The notes: generated from the letters alone by a model not told the origin. A stretch of DNA of 64,000 nt from Dyadobacter alkalitolerans DSM 23607 (GCF_000428845.1 NZ_AUAS01000005.1:1-64000), one strand, 5' to 3'; positions 43,433-51,770 are shown, counted from the stretch's first letter. Numbers and translations: made by a program.

Positions 43433-44162
43433 GGATAGTGACACTCGCACCGCTGACTCGCTGCCACTTTTCATAATATTTTGTGAAGATCAAGTTAGCG
43501 AACCAGTGTACTTTAAATTCTTTGAGACGTCTTTGATAAAAGTAAACCTTATTGGTGATCAAAAAAGCAAAATGGATAATGTTATGAAAGCATTGACGCA
43601 TTGCTATCACGAGGATTTTATGGAGAGACGTGAAGACGGCGATTACTTAAAACAACAATATACCCAGGTTTGGTGTGTATTCGATAGAGATAGCGCGAAC
43701 ATCGACGACAAGCTAATTGGAGATAATGTCTCCTTTAATGAATCAATTGCCACAGCCGAACGAAGAGGTTTAAAAGTAGCTTGGAGCAATGATGCATTTG
43801 AGCTTTGGGTGTTGCTCCACTTTGAAGACGTCGAAAATAATGCGGCAAATCGGAATCGTGAGATCTACTATAAAAGACTAACTGACATTTTTAGCCAAAT
43901 GCCCGATAAGAATGAGGATTTGATTAAGGTCTTGGAAATAAAAAACTGCAACTATAAGCAGCATTTCAAAAGAGAAAAGAATTTTCGTAACGCAGTTAGA
44001 CCTTATTTGATCCCTAGAACTTACGATGCAATTAAGAGGGCAACGTCACTTGAAGAAATTCATAACACTACCATTGCTAAGCCTTATAGTGATCAAACAC
44101 CATCAACCAAGGTACATCATCTAGTCGCGGAACTACTCCGTCTTGGTCAGAAGGAGATTTGA
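43407..44162 (+). CDS. RloB-like TOPRIM-type protein
   Basis: 251 aa, or 249 from the ATG at 43413. Residues 20-40 (LPLFIIFCEDQVSEPVYFKF) carry the acidic strand-turn of a TOPRIM-like fold; QVWCVFDRDSANIDD (about 87-101) supplies the DxD-type acidic pair. C-terminal SNDAFELWVLLHFEDVEN is the RloB family hallmark. Probably a metal-dependent nuclease effector controlled by the ATPase encoded just upstream, by analogy to OLD-like and PARIS (AriA-AriB) systems. Overlaps the ATPase gene by 26 bp, so coupled expression is likely. Confidence 0.82.
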   Translation: MNMEPWNIRDSDTRTADSLPLFIIFCEDQVSEPVYFKFFETSLIKVNLIGDQKSKMDNVMKALTHCYHEDFMERREDGDYLKQQYTQVWCVFDRDSANIDDKLIGDNVSFNESIATAERRGLKVAWSNDAFELWVLLHFEDVENNAANRNREIYYKRLTDIFSQMPDKNEDLIKVLEIKNCNYKQHFKREKNFRNAVRPYLIPRTYDAIKRATSLEEIHNTTIAKPYSDQTPSTKVHHLVAELLRLGQKEI

Positions 44163-44264
44163 ATTTCCAGCAATATCCAGGAGAAGCTGACCTCATTTTA
44201 AGATCAATGAATAATCATAAAACGAATTTTCCTCGTTTAACCTAGACATCGGATAGATTGCGTA

Positions 44265-44972
44265 CTAAGCCGCCCTCCGCACCGTCTGCCCATAAGGATC
44301 CAAGACCTGAGGCAAATTAGTATCTATCTGATTACTATAAACCCCATCAATCACCCGATACGCCGAAAGCTTATCATCCGGATACTGAAAATAAGTCAAA
44401 TCCATAACCTCATTTTCACTCAGCCCGGGAATCATCCAGGACAGTGCAGCGTCACCTTTCAGTATCAGCGGCTGCCGCTTACCATCATTGTGTATTGCGC
44501 CAATCATCGGGCTCGCATCCTGTGTCACGATGGCAAAGGTGTTCGTCCCCTTCCACGTCGAGTAAATCGCGCCCAATGCGAAGAACTTCTTTTCCAAGGG
44601 CTTGATATACCACGATTCATAATTCTTCTTGTCATTTAAATTCGGATAGTGCGGCTCGAAAAATCCTGTACACAGCACCAGACAGCGATTATGCTTCGCA
44701 TACTTCCACCACATCTTGTCCCGGTTGAACAAGTCATGATTGGTTGCATTCAGCGTATTGAATCTGAACGCTTTTTCGTCAGTGACATTCGGTGGTACCA
44801 GTCGCCACCTGTATAAATCAAGCGACCGTGGCGAGGTCATAACGGGCAAAAACGGCTTTTCGAAGCCATTGAAGTCGTATCTCTTTTTGAATTGTTCGAG
44901 CTTGTCAACAGGAAGTTTGAATTCTGCTTTCAGAGTTTCAACATCACTTTCATTCGACACGTGATAGCACAT
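44265..44972 (-). CDS. SRAP (YedK/HMCES-type) SOS-associated peptidase
   Basis: 235 aa starting MCYHVS: after Met removal Cys2 becomes the N-terminal catalytic residue that bonds to abasic sites in single-stranded DNA. Other family residues are visible: CTGFFEPHYP (Glu), AIYSTWKGTNTFAIVTQDAS, and IHNDGKRQPLIL with the active-site His. Full length. Protects abasic sites during replication. Divergent from umuD; their 161-bp spacer carries a repeated TGGAAN4TCCA site, so both may respond to DNA damage together. Confidence 0.93.
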   Translation of the reverse strand: MCYHVSNESDVETLKAEFKLPVDKLEQFKKRYDFNGFEKPFLPVMTSPRSLDLYRWRLVPPNVTDEKAFRFNTLNATNHDLFNRDKMWWKYAKHNRCLVLCTGFFEPHYPNLNDKKNYESWYIKPLEKKFFALGAIYSTWKGTNTFAIVTQDASPMIGAIHNDGKRQPLILKGDAALSWMIPGLSENEVMDLTYFQYPDDKLSAYRVIDGVYSNQIDTNLPQVLDPYGQTVRRAA

Positions 44973-45045
44973 AACCTCAATATTTAAATCAGAAACGTTG
45001 TCTTTTCAATCTCTTAAACGTAAAGATACGCAAATATAACATAAT

Positions 45046-45077
45046 TGGAACAAATCCACAATAATGGAATATTTCCA
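45046..45077. promoter_or_regulatory. Tandem TGGAAN4TCCA sites between SRAP gene and umuD
   Basis: TGGAACAAATCCA at 45046-45058 and TGGAATATTTCCA at 45065-45077 share TGGAA-N4-TCCA with starts 19 bp apart. The second extends to ATGGAA/TTCCAT. They lie in the divergent promoter region of two DNA-damage genes. The pattern is unlike E. coli or Bacillus LexA boxes. A repressor or activator of the damage response is a natural reader, but this is inference. Confidence 0.5.
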
Positions 45078-45133
45078 TATTTAATCTTGACTTGTTGCTT
45101 TCGCTGTACCACCTTTGTAAAAAGTGATAAGCG

Positions 45134-45574
45134 ATGGAGGAGATTTTCGAGAGTCAATCATCACACATTTACCGTCAAGTAGTGAGCAAAAACTGGCTTA
45201 CTGCATCAATTCCGGCGATCAGCGCTAGGTTCCCGTCCCCTGCGGCAGACTTTATCGATCTCGAAATCAATTTGCAGAAAGAGATTGTGAGAAATCCAGC
45301 AAGCACATTTTGCGGAAAGGTGAAGGGAACCAGCATGTGCGATGTGCATATCGACGATGGCAATATCATCGTCATCGACAAGAGCCTCCCCTGCAAAGAA
45401 AACTGCATTGCGGTCTGCTTTTTAAATGGCGATTTTCTGGTGAAGCGGGTACGATACGATGAGGGCGGGTGCTGGCTGGTAGCTGAAAATGACCAGTATG
45501 CGCCGATCTGGGTGGATCATGAAACTGAGTTTTTGATTTGGGGAATCGTTACAAACGTCATTAAATTCTTCTGA
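45134..45574 (+). CDS. umuD: UmuD-like S24 peptidase, polymerase V subunit
   Basis: 146 aa. SARFPSPAADFIDLEINL (about residues 30-47) is the usual UmuD linker region. The catalytic dyad is Ser67 in KVKGTSMCD and Lys104 in FLVKRVRY, spaced 37 residues apart exactly as in E. coli UmuD. Self-cleavage would activate translesion synthesis with UmuC. Its stop is one base before the umuC start, the normal operon order, but umuC is cut short here, so UmuD may have no partner encoded at this locus. Confidence 0.92.
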   Translation: MEEIFESQSSHIYRQVVSKNWLTASIPAISARFPSPAADFIDLEINLQKEIVRNPASTFCGKVKGTSMCDVHIDDGNIIVIDKSLPCKENCIAVCFLNGDFLVKRVRYDEGGCWLVAENDQYAPIWVDHETEFLIWGIVTNVIKFF

Positions 45575-45575
45575 T

Positions 45576-45884
45576 ATGTTCGCGCTCGTTGACTGTAACA
45601 ATTTTTATGCAAGCTGCGAAAGGATGTTCCGGCCCGAATTGAATGTTAAGCCAGTGGTAGTGCTTAGTAACAATGACGGTTGCGTAATAGCCAGGTCGAA
45701 CGAAGCGAAGGCCCTCGGCATCACTATGGGAGCTCCGGCATTCCTTCTTGAAAAAAAATTTAAGGAACAGGAGATACATGTTTTCAGCAGTAATTACGCC
45801 TTGTACGGCGATATGAGTAATCGAGTAATGACACTCCTTGGCCGGTACACGCCTTCGATGGAAATTTATAGCAAGAATCAATGA
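45576..45884 (+). pseudogene. umuC: umuC, truncated after about 97 codons
   Basis: The frame starts normally (MFALVDCNNFYASCERMFRP; VLSNNDGCVIARSNEAKALG; YALYGDMSNRVM), which is the Y-family polymerase palm start with its first catalytic acidic residue. After PSMEIYS, where full-length UmuC has the SIDEAF-type second catalytic motif, the sequence becomes KNQ and stops. UmuC proteins are about 420 aa, so three-quarters are missing, including the second acidic site. No polymerase sequence follows in any frame; the tRNA-Arg terminator begins 45 bp further on. Non-functional. Confidence 0.85.
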
Positions 45885-45929
45885 GGGTGTCAACCTTATC
45901 TATCAAAAAATGAAGGACCTAGAGGTCAT

Positions 45930-45968
45930 AAAAAACGAGACAAATCCAGAAAATCTGGCTTTGTCTCG
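45930..45968 (-). terminator. Intrinsic terminator of tRNA-Arg
   Basis: CGAGACAAA-T-CCAG and CTGG-C-TTTGTCTCG form a 13-pair stem with one mismatch and an AAAAT loop (45936-45968). On the minus strand it is followed by a run of six T (45930-45935). It lies directly after the tRNA 3' end. Confidence 0.85.
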
Positions 45969-45970
45969 TA

Positions 45971-46045
45971 TGGTGCACCCAACGAGATTCGAACTCATAT
46001 CGTCGGTACCGGAAACCGAAATTCTATCCATTGAACTATGGGTGC
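45971..46045 (-). tRNA. tRNA-Arg (anticodon CCG)
   Basis: Folds as a 72-nt cloverleaf plus encoded CCA: acceptor GCACCCA/TGGGTGC; D arm GTTC-AATGGATA-GAAT; anticodon stem TCGGT/ACCGA with loop TTCCGGT, giving CCG for CGG codons; 4-nt variable loop; T arm ATGAG-TTCGAAT-CTCGT (one T-G wobble); discriminator A, then CCA. The 3' end faces the truncated umuC and the defence cluster, the usual side for island insertion at a tRNA gene. Confidence 0.93.
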
Positions 46046-46150
46046 TTCTGGTGGCTTTGGGCCGGTAATGGGGTGCAAATATAGCCCCTATTTTGAATTA
46101 TGACCAATTGACGGAGGAAATGTTTTGTAAAAATCCATCTCCCCGGCCAT

Positions 46151-46822
46151 TTAAAGCTGCTTTAAAAGATCCCAATCCCCGACGCCTTTGAGATACAGGT
46201 AATTAAGTAAAATGCCATTCACGTTTGTTACTAGCTTGTGACCTTCAACAAACGGGACAACCTGGGTGTTGATGTATTCGTGATCCGACAGTAATCCCTG
46301 CGTTTGGTTGTGATAGGACTGGATGGCCTCGGAGCTTAGTTCGAGTTCGCAATAGAACATATACATGGCCTCGTCGCTGGTGCCCGTGGATGGGTAAAAA
46401 GGTTGGTCATTTACTTTTACCAGCTGCTCTTTAACAACCTGTATGCCTGTTTCCTCGAAAACTTCTCTTGCCGCAACAGCCGCCGCATCGCTTTCGCTGT
46501 CGAGCATTCCGGCTGGGTGTTCAAATGTCATGGAGCCGTCACAAATTCTCCGCTGCTGAACGAGCAACAGATATTTTTCCCGGCTTTCAATGTCAATGAA
46601 ACAGATCAGGACGCTGACAACTTCGCCTTTCAGGAAGCAGATGGGTGGAATTTTATTGCCTTCAGGCGTTGTTGCGTCGGTGTAGAGCAAGGAGAAAAGA
46701 ACTTCGCCTTTACCATTTCTGCGGCTGTAGAGCTCGTCTACGCGGTGAATGTCCAGACCGTTCGTTTCGAGCTTGCCTTTCCAAAGCTTGTATTTATGAG
46801 AATCTGTAAGCTTTTCGCTCAT
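46151..46822 (-). CDS. Nudix hydrolase, NUDT14-like (ADP-sugar pyrophosphatase type)
   Basis: 223 aa. The Nudix box is PAGMLDSESDAAAVAAREVF followed by EETGI: the RE-xx-EE-x-G core is intact, but the first Glu of GX5E is displaced by one residue (Ser in its place). Flanking sequence (FLKGEVVSVLICF; PFYPSTGTSDEAMYMFYCEL) resembles plant NUDX14/human NUDT14-type enzymes that split ADP-sugars. About 0.8 kb from glgB on the same strand, so ADP-glucose turnover in glycogen metabolism is a reasonable guess. Soluble, no signal peptide. Confidence 0.8.
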   Translation of the reverse strand: MSEKLTDSHKYKLWKGKLETNGLDIHRVDELYSRRNGKGEVLFSLLYTDATTPEGNKIPPICFLKGEVVSVLICFIDIESREKYLLLVQQRRICDGSMTFEHPAGMLDSESDAAAVAAREVFEETGIQVVKEQLVKVNDQPFYPSTGTSDEAMYMFYCELELSSEAIQSYHNQTQGLLSDHEYINTQVVPFVEGHKLVTNVNGILLNYLYLKGVGDWDLLKQL

Positions 46823-46845
46823 AGGGTGACGAATGCGTGCATTGA

Positions 46846-47529
46846 TTAATTATACAGTGGAAATGACAACGCAAAATAGGGAACGCCATAGGTTTTGCTG
46901 AAACGTTTCTGACCGTTGTCGAGCTTGGCTTCGGTTGCGTAGGTAATGCGTCCGACGGTGTAACCGAGCTTCACGCCGATACGGTCGGTGATCCAGTAGC
47001 GTAAAAAAATTTCCGACTGACCATTCTGCTTGTCCAGCGCGAGCGGCAAGAAGTTGAGTGTGGCCGGATTGCTTCTCACATAGGCATTGTAATATTTCGC
47101 GCCCTCTCCTTCCGAAAAACCAGGTTTTGTATATAATCCCTTCCTCCTCAGCCCGATTGCTATTCCGAAAATATCTGTGTTTGCACCAATGTCAAACCGC
47201 CACAACTTAACATTTGCACCCAGTACAAAGCTTGCTCCATTGGCAGTTAACCGGCCAAATTCCAGCGTATCGCGTGATAATGCATTGTCTTTTGGGGTCA
47301 AATTGGTTCTGCCGGCGTAATATCCCCATGTCCTGACACCCCAGCCTACTCTAAACCATTGAAAATTGGCCAGACTCAGTTCCTGGTGATATAAAGCTGC
47401 CGGCACCCATTCGTCTTTTTGATATCCCAGTCCCAGATCAATACCTGACGTCACACGGGAAAGACTTTGTGTAAACCCCTGAATTGAACCAACAAGAATA
47501 AAAAGTACTATTAATCGGAAGCTTTTCAT
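46846..47529 (-). CDS. Predicted outer-membrane beta-barrel protein
   Basis: 227 aa. Signal peptide MKSFRLIVLFILVGSIQGFT with cleavage before QSLSRV. The mature part alternates short amphipathic strands (FQWFRVGWGVRTWGYYAGRT; GASFVLGANVKLWRFDIGAN; IFLRYWITDRIGVKLGYTVG) and ends in YFALSFPLYN, an 8-strand-barrel-like pattern with an aromatic end. Family not recognised by name. It lies between the Nudix gene (23 bp away) and a terminator following glgB, and is probably co-transcribed with the Nudix gene. Confidence 0.65.
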   Translation of the reverse strand: MKSFRLIVLFILVGSIQGFTQSLSRVTSGIDLGLGYQKDEWVPAALYHQELSLANFQWFRVGWGVRTWGYYAGRTNLTPKDNALSRDTLEFGRLTANGASFVLGANVKLWRFDIGANTDIFGIAIGLRRKGLYTKPGFSEGEGAKYYNAYVRSNPATLNFLPLALDKQNGQSEIFLRYWITDRIGVKLGYTVGRITYATEAKLDNGQKRFSKTYGVPYFALSFPLYN

Positions 47530-47571
47530 TGATTTCTAAATGATGTGATGGGCAAAGGTAAAAAAATGTAC

Positions 47572-47604
47572 AAAAAAATAAGGCAGAGATCTGCTTCTCT
47601 GCCT
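47572..47604 (-). terminator. Terminator of glgB
   Basis: AGGCAGAGA (47581-47589) pairs with TCTCTGCCT (47596-47604). On the minus strand the stem is followed by TTATTTTTTTG. It lies about 35 bp after the glgB stop. Confidence 0.85.
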
Positions 47605-47637
47605 AAGTAATCTACAATTTATGTAAACGGTTAAATA

Positions 47638-49656
47638 CTACTTATATGCTTCGTGCCGGTGCATTTTTTTAAGAACGAGGGCTCCCATAGGCGGCAGATC
47701 CAGGATGACGGAATTGCTTTTGCCATGCCATTGATGTGCCTCTGAGGTTACAGGACCCACATTAACAACCCCACTGCCCTGAAATTCTGCCTGATCGGAG
47801 TTGAATATTTCCTGCCAGCTGCCTGCTGTAAGCACACCTACGCGGTAACCTTTGCGTGGAATTGGTGTCAGATTCAGCACTACAACCAGATTCTGACTCG
47901 GATCTGTGCCTTTTCTGGCAAATACAAGCACCGAATTTTCCCTGTCCTGCGTATCGATCCACTCGAACCCGTCGTGCGAGAAAGAGAAATCGTACATGGC
48001 CGGCTCTGTTTTGTACAGCTTGTTAAGCGCTGTTACGCACAGTTTCATGCCGTTATGATTAGGATTATTGAGCAAATGCCAGTCAAGGCTTTGTTCAAAA
48101 TTCCACTCGGATGTCTGACCGAATTCGCACCCCATGAACATGAGTTTTGTTCCCGGATGCGTGAACATATAGGTGAACATTAGTCTCAGATTGGCAAACT
48201 TCTGCCATTCGTCGCCGGGCATTTTATTAATCAGCGATTTTTTGCCATAAACCACCTCATCATGAGAAAATGGCAACATATAGTTTTCAGAAAAAGCATA
48301 TACCAGACTGAATGTCAGCTGATCCTGATGCCATCTGCGGAATGCAGAGTCTTTTTCAAAATACTTTAATGTATCGTTCATCCAGCCCATCATCCATTTC
48401 ATTCCAAAACCAAGTCCGCCGACGAAAACGGGGCGCGAAACACCGGGAAATGCGGTTGATTCCTCTGCTATGGTTTGAATGTCAGGGAATTCCGTGTAGG
48501 CAGCGACATTCATTTCTCTTAGTAATGCAATGGCTTCCAGGTTTTCTCTTCCGCCAAACTCGTTCGGGATCCATTCGCCGTGCTTTCTGGAATAATCAAG
48601 ATAAAGCATCGAAGCCACGGCATCCACCCGCAAACCGTCGGTGTGATAACGGTCCAGCCAGAAAATGGCATTACTAATCAGAAACGACTTTACTTCATTG
48701 CGTCCGTAATTGAAAATGTAGCTTTTCCAGTCAGGGTGATAGCCTTTTCGCGGATCCTCATGCTCGTAAAGAGATGTGCCGTCGAAACGGAAAAGCCCGT
48801 GCGCGTCGCCTGGAAAATGGGAAGGGACCCAATCCACATAAACGCCGATTCCGGCTTGGTGAAGCTGGTCGATGAGATACATCAGTTCCTGTGGCGTTCC
48901 CATCCGGGATGCACATGAAAAATATCCGGTAATCTGATAGCCCCATGAAGGCGGATAAGGATGCTCCATAATCGGCATCAGTTCCACGTGCGTAAAGCCC
49001 ATTTCCTTTACATAAGGAACCAGCGTTACGGCAATTTCTTTATAGGTCAAATATCTTTCAGGATCGGAAGGGTCCCGTTGCCAGGAACCCAAATGCACTT
49101 CATATACGGAAATTGGCGCATTCAGCTTATTTTTCTCCTTGCGGACTTTCATCCAGTCCGAATCTCCCCATTCATACCAGGTATCCCAGACTATGGATGC
49201 CGTTCGCGGCGCAACTTCACACCATAGGGCAAACGGATCGGATTTTTCCTGTGCGCCGCCGGTTTGAGAAACTATATAATATTTGTAAACCTCTCCTACG
49301 CCAACGTCCGGGATCCAGCCTTCCCAAATCCCCGAGCTGTCCCATCGGGGTGCCAGCACATGCGTGGCATTGTTCCAGCCATTAAAATTCCCGATAACCG
49401 ATATATTAGCGGCATTAGGCGCCCAGACTGCGAAATATGTTCCGGTTACGCCCTTATAATCCATCACGTGAGAGCCCAGCTTCTCGTAAAGCTTAAAATG
49501 CTTGCCCTGCCTAAAAAGGTGAATATCGAAATCAGTAAAACGGCTAACAGTTTCTACTGCGTTCAGCCCGTGATCCCGTGCGACGTCCACCTTATTTTCA
49601 GTGGGATCAGTAGTCGAGTCTGTCTCTTTTTTATCAGTTAACTTAGCCATCTGCAA
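47638..49656 (-). CDS. glgB: 1,4-alpha-glucan (glycogen) branching enzyme
   Basis: 672 aa (670 from the ATG at 49650). N-terminal CBM48 (about residues 50-140: GVTGTYFAVWAPNAANISVI), GH13 barrel (about 170-560) with the catalytic motifs DGLRVDAVASMLYLDY (nucleophile Asp), TIAEESTAFPGV (acid Glu) and MLPFSHDEVVYGKKSL (transition-state Asp), and a C-terminal all-beta domain. Forms alpha-1,6 branches in glycogen. No other glg gene is in the window. A terminator follows. Confidence 0.96.
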   Translation of the reverse strand: MQMAKLTDKKETDSTTDPTENKVDVARDHGLNAVETVSRFTDFDIHLFRQGKHFKLYEKLGSHVMDYKGVTGTYFAVWAPNAANISVIGNFNGWNNATHVLAPRWDSSGIWEGWIPDVGVGEVYKYYIVSQTGGAQEKSDPFALWCEVAPRTASIVWDTWYEWGDSDWMKVRKEKNKLNAPISVYEVHLGSWQRDPSDPERYLTYKEIAVTLVPYVKEMGFTHVELMPIMEHPYPPSWGYQITGYFSCASRMGTPQELMYLIDQLHQAGIGVYVDWVPSHFPGDAHGLFRFDGTSLYEHEDPRKGYHPDWKSYIFNYGRNEVKSFLISNAIFWLDRYHTDGLRVDAVASMLYLDYSRKHGEWIPNEFGGRENLEAIALLREMNVAAYTEFPDIQTIAEESTAFPGVSRPVFVGGLGFGMKWMMGWMNDTLKYFEKDSAFRRWHQDQLTFSLVYAFSENYMLPFSHDEVVYGKKSLINKMPGDEWQKFANLRLMFTYMFTHPGTKLMFMGCEFGQTSEWNFEQSLDWHLLNNPNHNGMKLCVTALNKLYKTEPAMYDFSFSHDGFEWIDTQDRENSVLVFARKGTDPSQNLVVVLNLTPIPRKGYRVGVLTAGSWQEIFNSDQAEFQGSGVVNVGPVTSEAHQWHGKSNSVILDLPPMGALVLKKMHRHEAYK

Positions 49657-49792
49657 TACACAATTTTAAAATCTCAATGAACATGTAAGATTTACAATTT
49701 TATTAAACTATTTCTCAAAATGTATATATTTTTTTAGTCTAAAATGGTAAATCCATCAATTACAGCGGCATATTACAATATAGTAGAAGGAA

Positions 49793-49821
49793 TTGTATCG
49801 GGCATACAGAAATTAATTTTG
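49793..49821 (+). promoter_or_regulatory. Candidate promoter of the budA unit
   Basis: TAATTTTG at 49814-49821 matches the Bacteroidota -7 element exactly, with TTG at 49793-49795 and an 18-nt gap. It would place the transcript start near 49828, about 45 bp before the budA ATG. Confidence 0.45.
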
Positions 49822-49872
49822 CACTTTTGCTGAATGGAAAGGCCCTAAATTTAACGATCACTGTATTAATTC

Positions 49873-50691
49873 ATGATGAACATTTTTACCAGACGCAGTA
49901 TACTATCCCTTCTATCCGCTTGCATTCTTTCCGTTTTTTTGAGCTGCTGTCAATCTGCTAGAAAGGCTGGTTTGGGAGCTCATTCCGAGCAGGATTTTAT
50001 GTATCAATACTCTATAATCGATGCGCTGATGGCCGGGGTGTTCGATGGCGACCTTACCATTGGAAACCTGAAACCGAAAGGCGATTTTGGCGTGGGTACA
50101 TTTAATAAAGTGGATGGCGAGTTAATTATGCTCAACGGTAATGTTTTCAAAATGAGCTTCGACGGCAGTGTGAAGGAGGTTCCCGACAGCGACAGCACCT
50201 CTGCCGCATTTGTTAAATTTTTCAAAACGGATACGACGATCTATCTGAAAGAACCGAATCTGACATACGAGAAATTGCAGGAGCGTCTCATAGAGAAACT
50301 AAATGCCAACACTATTTACGCAATTAAAATCACCGGAACATTCTCGAAAATGACCACCCGGGCTGCCAGTCCTGCAAAACCGCCCTATACCACGCTTCCG
50401 GCCCATCTGGGTGAGCATCAGAAACTCTTTAACTACAATAACACAACCGGCACCTGCGTTGGATTCCTGCTCCCGCCCTATCTCGCCAGAACCAATGTTC
50501 CGGGTTTTCATTTGCATTATATTGCGGACGATCTCAAAGCCGGGGGACATATTTTCAAGTTTGATACAGACGCAGTAACCGTTGAAATTGATTTTGCCAA
50601 AGGATTTACAATTGAAAATAACACCAATGCGGAGTTCTTGAATGTAAACCTCAAACCCGACCGGGGTGCTGAACTTAAAAAAATCGAGTAA
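49873..50691 (+). CDS. budA: Alpha-acetolactate decarboxylase, exported lipoprotein form
   Basis: 272 aa. Converts acetolactate to acetoin. The zinc ligands are in FHLHYIADDLKAGGH: three His with spacing +2 and +13, as in BudA of Brevibacillus (194, 196, 207). Upstream landmarks: YSIIDALMAGVFDGDLTIGN and GDFGVGTFNKVDGELIMLNG. The N-terminus has a lipoprotein-type signal (SILSLLSACILSVFLSC), so unlike most BudA proteins it appears to be exported and membrane-anchored. An alpha/beta hydrolase gene follows after 3 bp. No acetolactate synthase is nearby. Confidence 0.92.
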   Translation: MMNIFTRRSILSLLSACILSVFLSCCQSARKAGLGAHSEQDFMYQYSIIDALMAGVFDGDLTIGNLKPKGDFGVGTFNKVDGELIMLNGNVFKMSFDGSVKEVPDSDSTSAAFVKFFKTDTTIYLKEPNLTYEKLQERLIEKLNANTIYAIKITGTFSKMTTRAASPAKPPYTTLPAHLGEHQKLFNYNNTTGTCVGFLLPPYLARTNVPGFHLHYIADDLKAGGHIFKFDTDAVTVEIDFAKGFTIENNTNAEFLNVNLKPDRGAELKKIE

Positions 50692-50694
50692 TTG

Positions 50695-51717
50695 ATGCAT
50701 TCTTTATCAAAAACCCTGCTCTTTTATTTAACCCTGACCGTCGTGGGAATCGGTTCCGCACACGCACAGGTTACCTATTTTGCTGATATACTGGGGAATG
50801 GTTTCAAACAGGCGACCATCGTACAACCTGCTGATTACGAAGGCAGTGTAACGTGCACCATTATCAAAAAACAAACACCTGAAAAAAGCAACAAGGCTGT
50901 GCTTTACGTGCATGGGTTTAACGATTATTTTTTCCAGGAGGAAATGGCGGAGCGCTACATTCAGGAAGGTTACAACTTTTACGCCGTCGATCTACGCAAA
51001 TACGGACGCTCATTTCTGGCCAATCAAAAGTTCAACAATGTCCGCGACCTGTCCGAGTATTTCGCTGATATCGACACCGTTTTAAGTGTTATGAAAGCCG
51101 AGGGATCGGAGAAAATCCTTCTCAGCGGTCATTCAACGGGTGGATTGATCATTTCGCTTTACGCAGCCGAGCGAAATGGCAGGGAAATGTTCGACGCAAT
51201 TTTACTGAACAGTCCGTTTTTTGATTTAAATGTAAAATCGGTTTTAAAGAAAACAGCAATTCCTGTCATTGTCAAACGCGCCGAAAAGCATCCCGAAACG
51301 ACCATTAGCGCAGGGCTAAGTCCTTTATATGGGGAAAGTTTGCATAAAGACGCGCATGGAGAATGGACTTACAATCTGGGCTGGAAACCACATATTGCCC
51401 CACCCGTTAATTTCGGCTGGATTAGAGCTATACATTTGGGTCAACTCAAATTATCGCAGGGACTGCAGATCGACAAACCCGTGCTGGTCCTTCACTCGGC
51501 AAAATCGATTGACGAGAAAAAATGGAGCGACGTCATGTTTACCGGCGACGCAGTGCTGAATGTGGAGGAAATCGCGCGGCAGGCGCAGAATATTGTGGGT
51601 CAATACAGCATTCAGGCGATCCAGGGCGGCATGCATGACCTCATTCTCTCGCGGAAACCCGTACGGGAAGAAGTTTATTCAACCATTTTCAATTGGGCAA
51701 AACGCAATGTGAAATAG
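50695..51717 (+). CDS. Exported alpha/beta hydrolase (serine aminopeptidase/monoacylglycerol lipase type)
   Basis: 340 aa from the ATG at 50695; the TTG just before it is an unlikely start. Signal peptide MHSLSKTLLFYLTLTVVGIG, cleavage around AHAQ. The nucleophile elbow is LLSGHSTGGLIISLY (Ser of GHSTG), the oxyanion strand AVLYVHGFNDYF, and the C-terminal His is in IQGGMHDLILS. This is the Hydrolase_4 class, often lysophospholipase-like. Starts 3 bp after budA, so co-transcribed. Substrate unknown; HAD gene follows 53 bp on. Confidence 0.88.
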   Translation: MHSLSKTLLFYLTLTVVGIGSAHAQVTYFADILGNGFKQATIVQPADYEGSVTCTIIKKQTPEKSNKAVLYVHGFNDYFFQEEMAERYIQEGYNFYAVDLRKYGRSFLANQKFNNVRDLSEYFADIDTVLSVMKAEGSEKILLSGHSTGGLIISLYAAERNGREMFDAILLNSPFFDLNVKSVLKKTAIPVIVKRAEKHPETTISAGLSPLYGESLHKDAHGEWTYNLGWKPHIAPPVNFGWIRAIHLGQLKLSQGLQIDKPVLVLHSAKSIDEKKWSDVMFTGDAVLNVEEIARQAQNIVGQYSIQAIQGGMHDLILSRKPVREEVYSTIFNWAKRNVK

Positions 51718-51770
51718 CATATTTTATATATTGCAGGCGTGACTAACTGTTAACGGCAAATTCTTTCATA

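Noticed and set aside
40862..46045. Integrative island with att sites at tRNA-Arg
   Set aside because: Position suggests it, but no integrase gene and no second copy of the tRNA 3' end were found in the window, so it is not annotated as an element.
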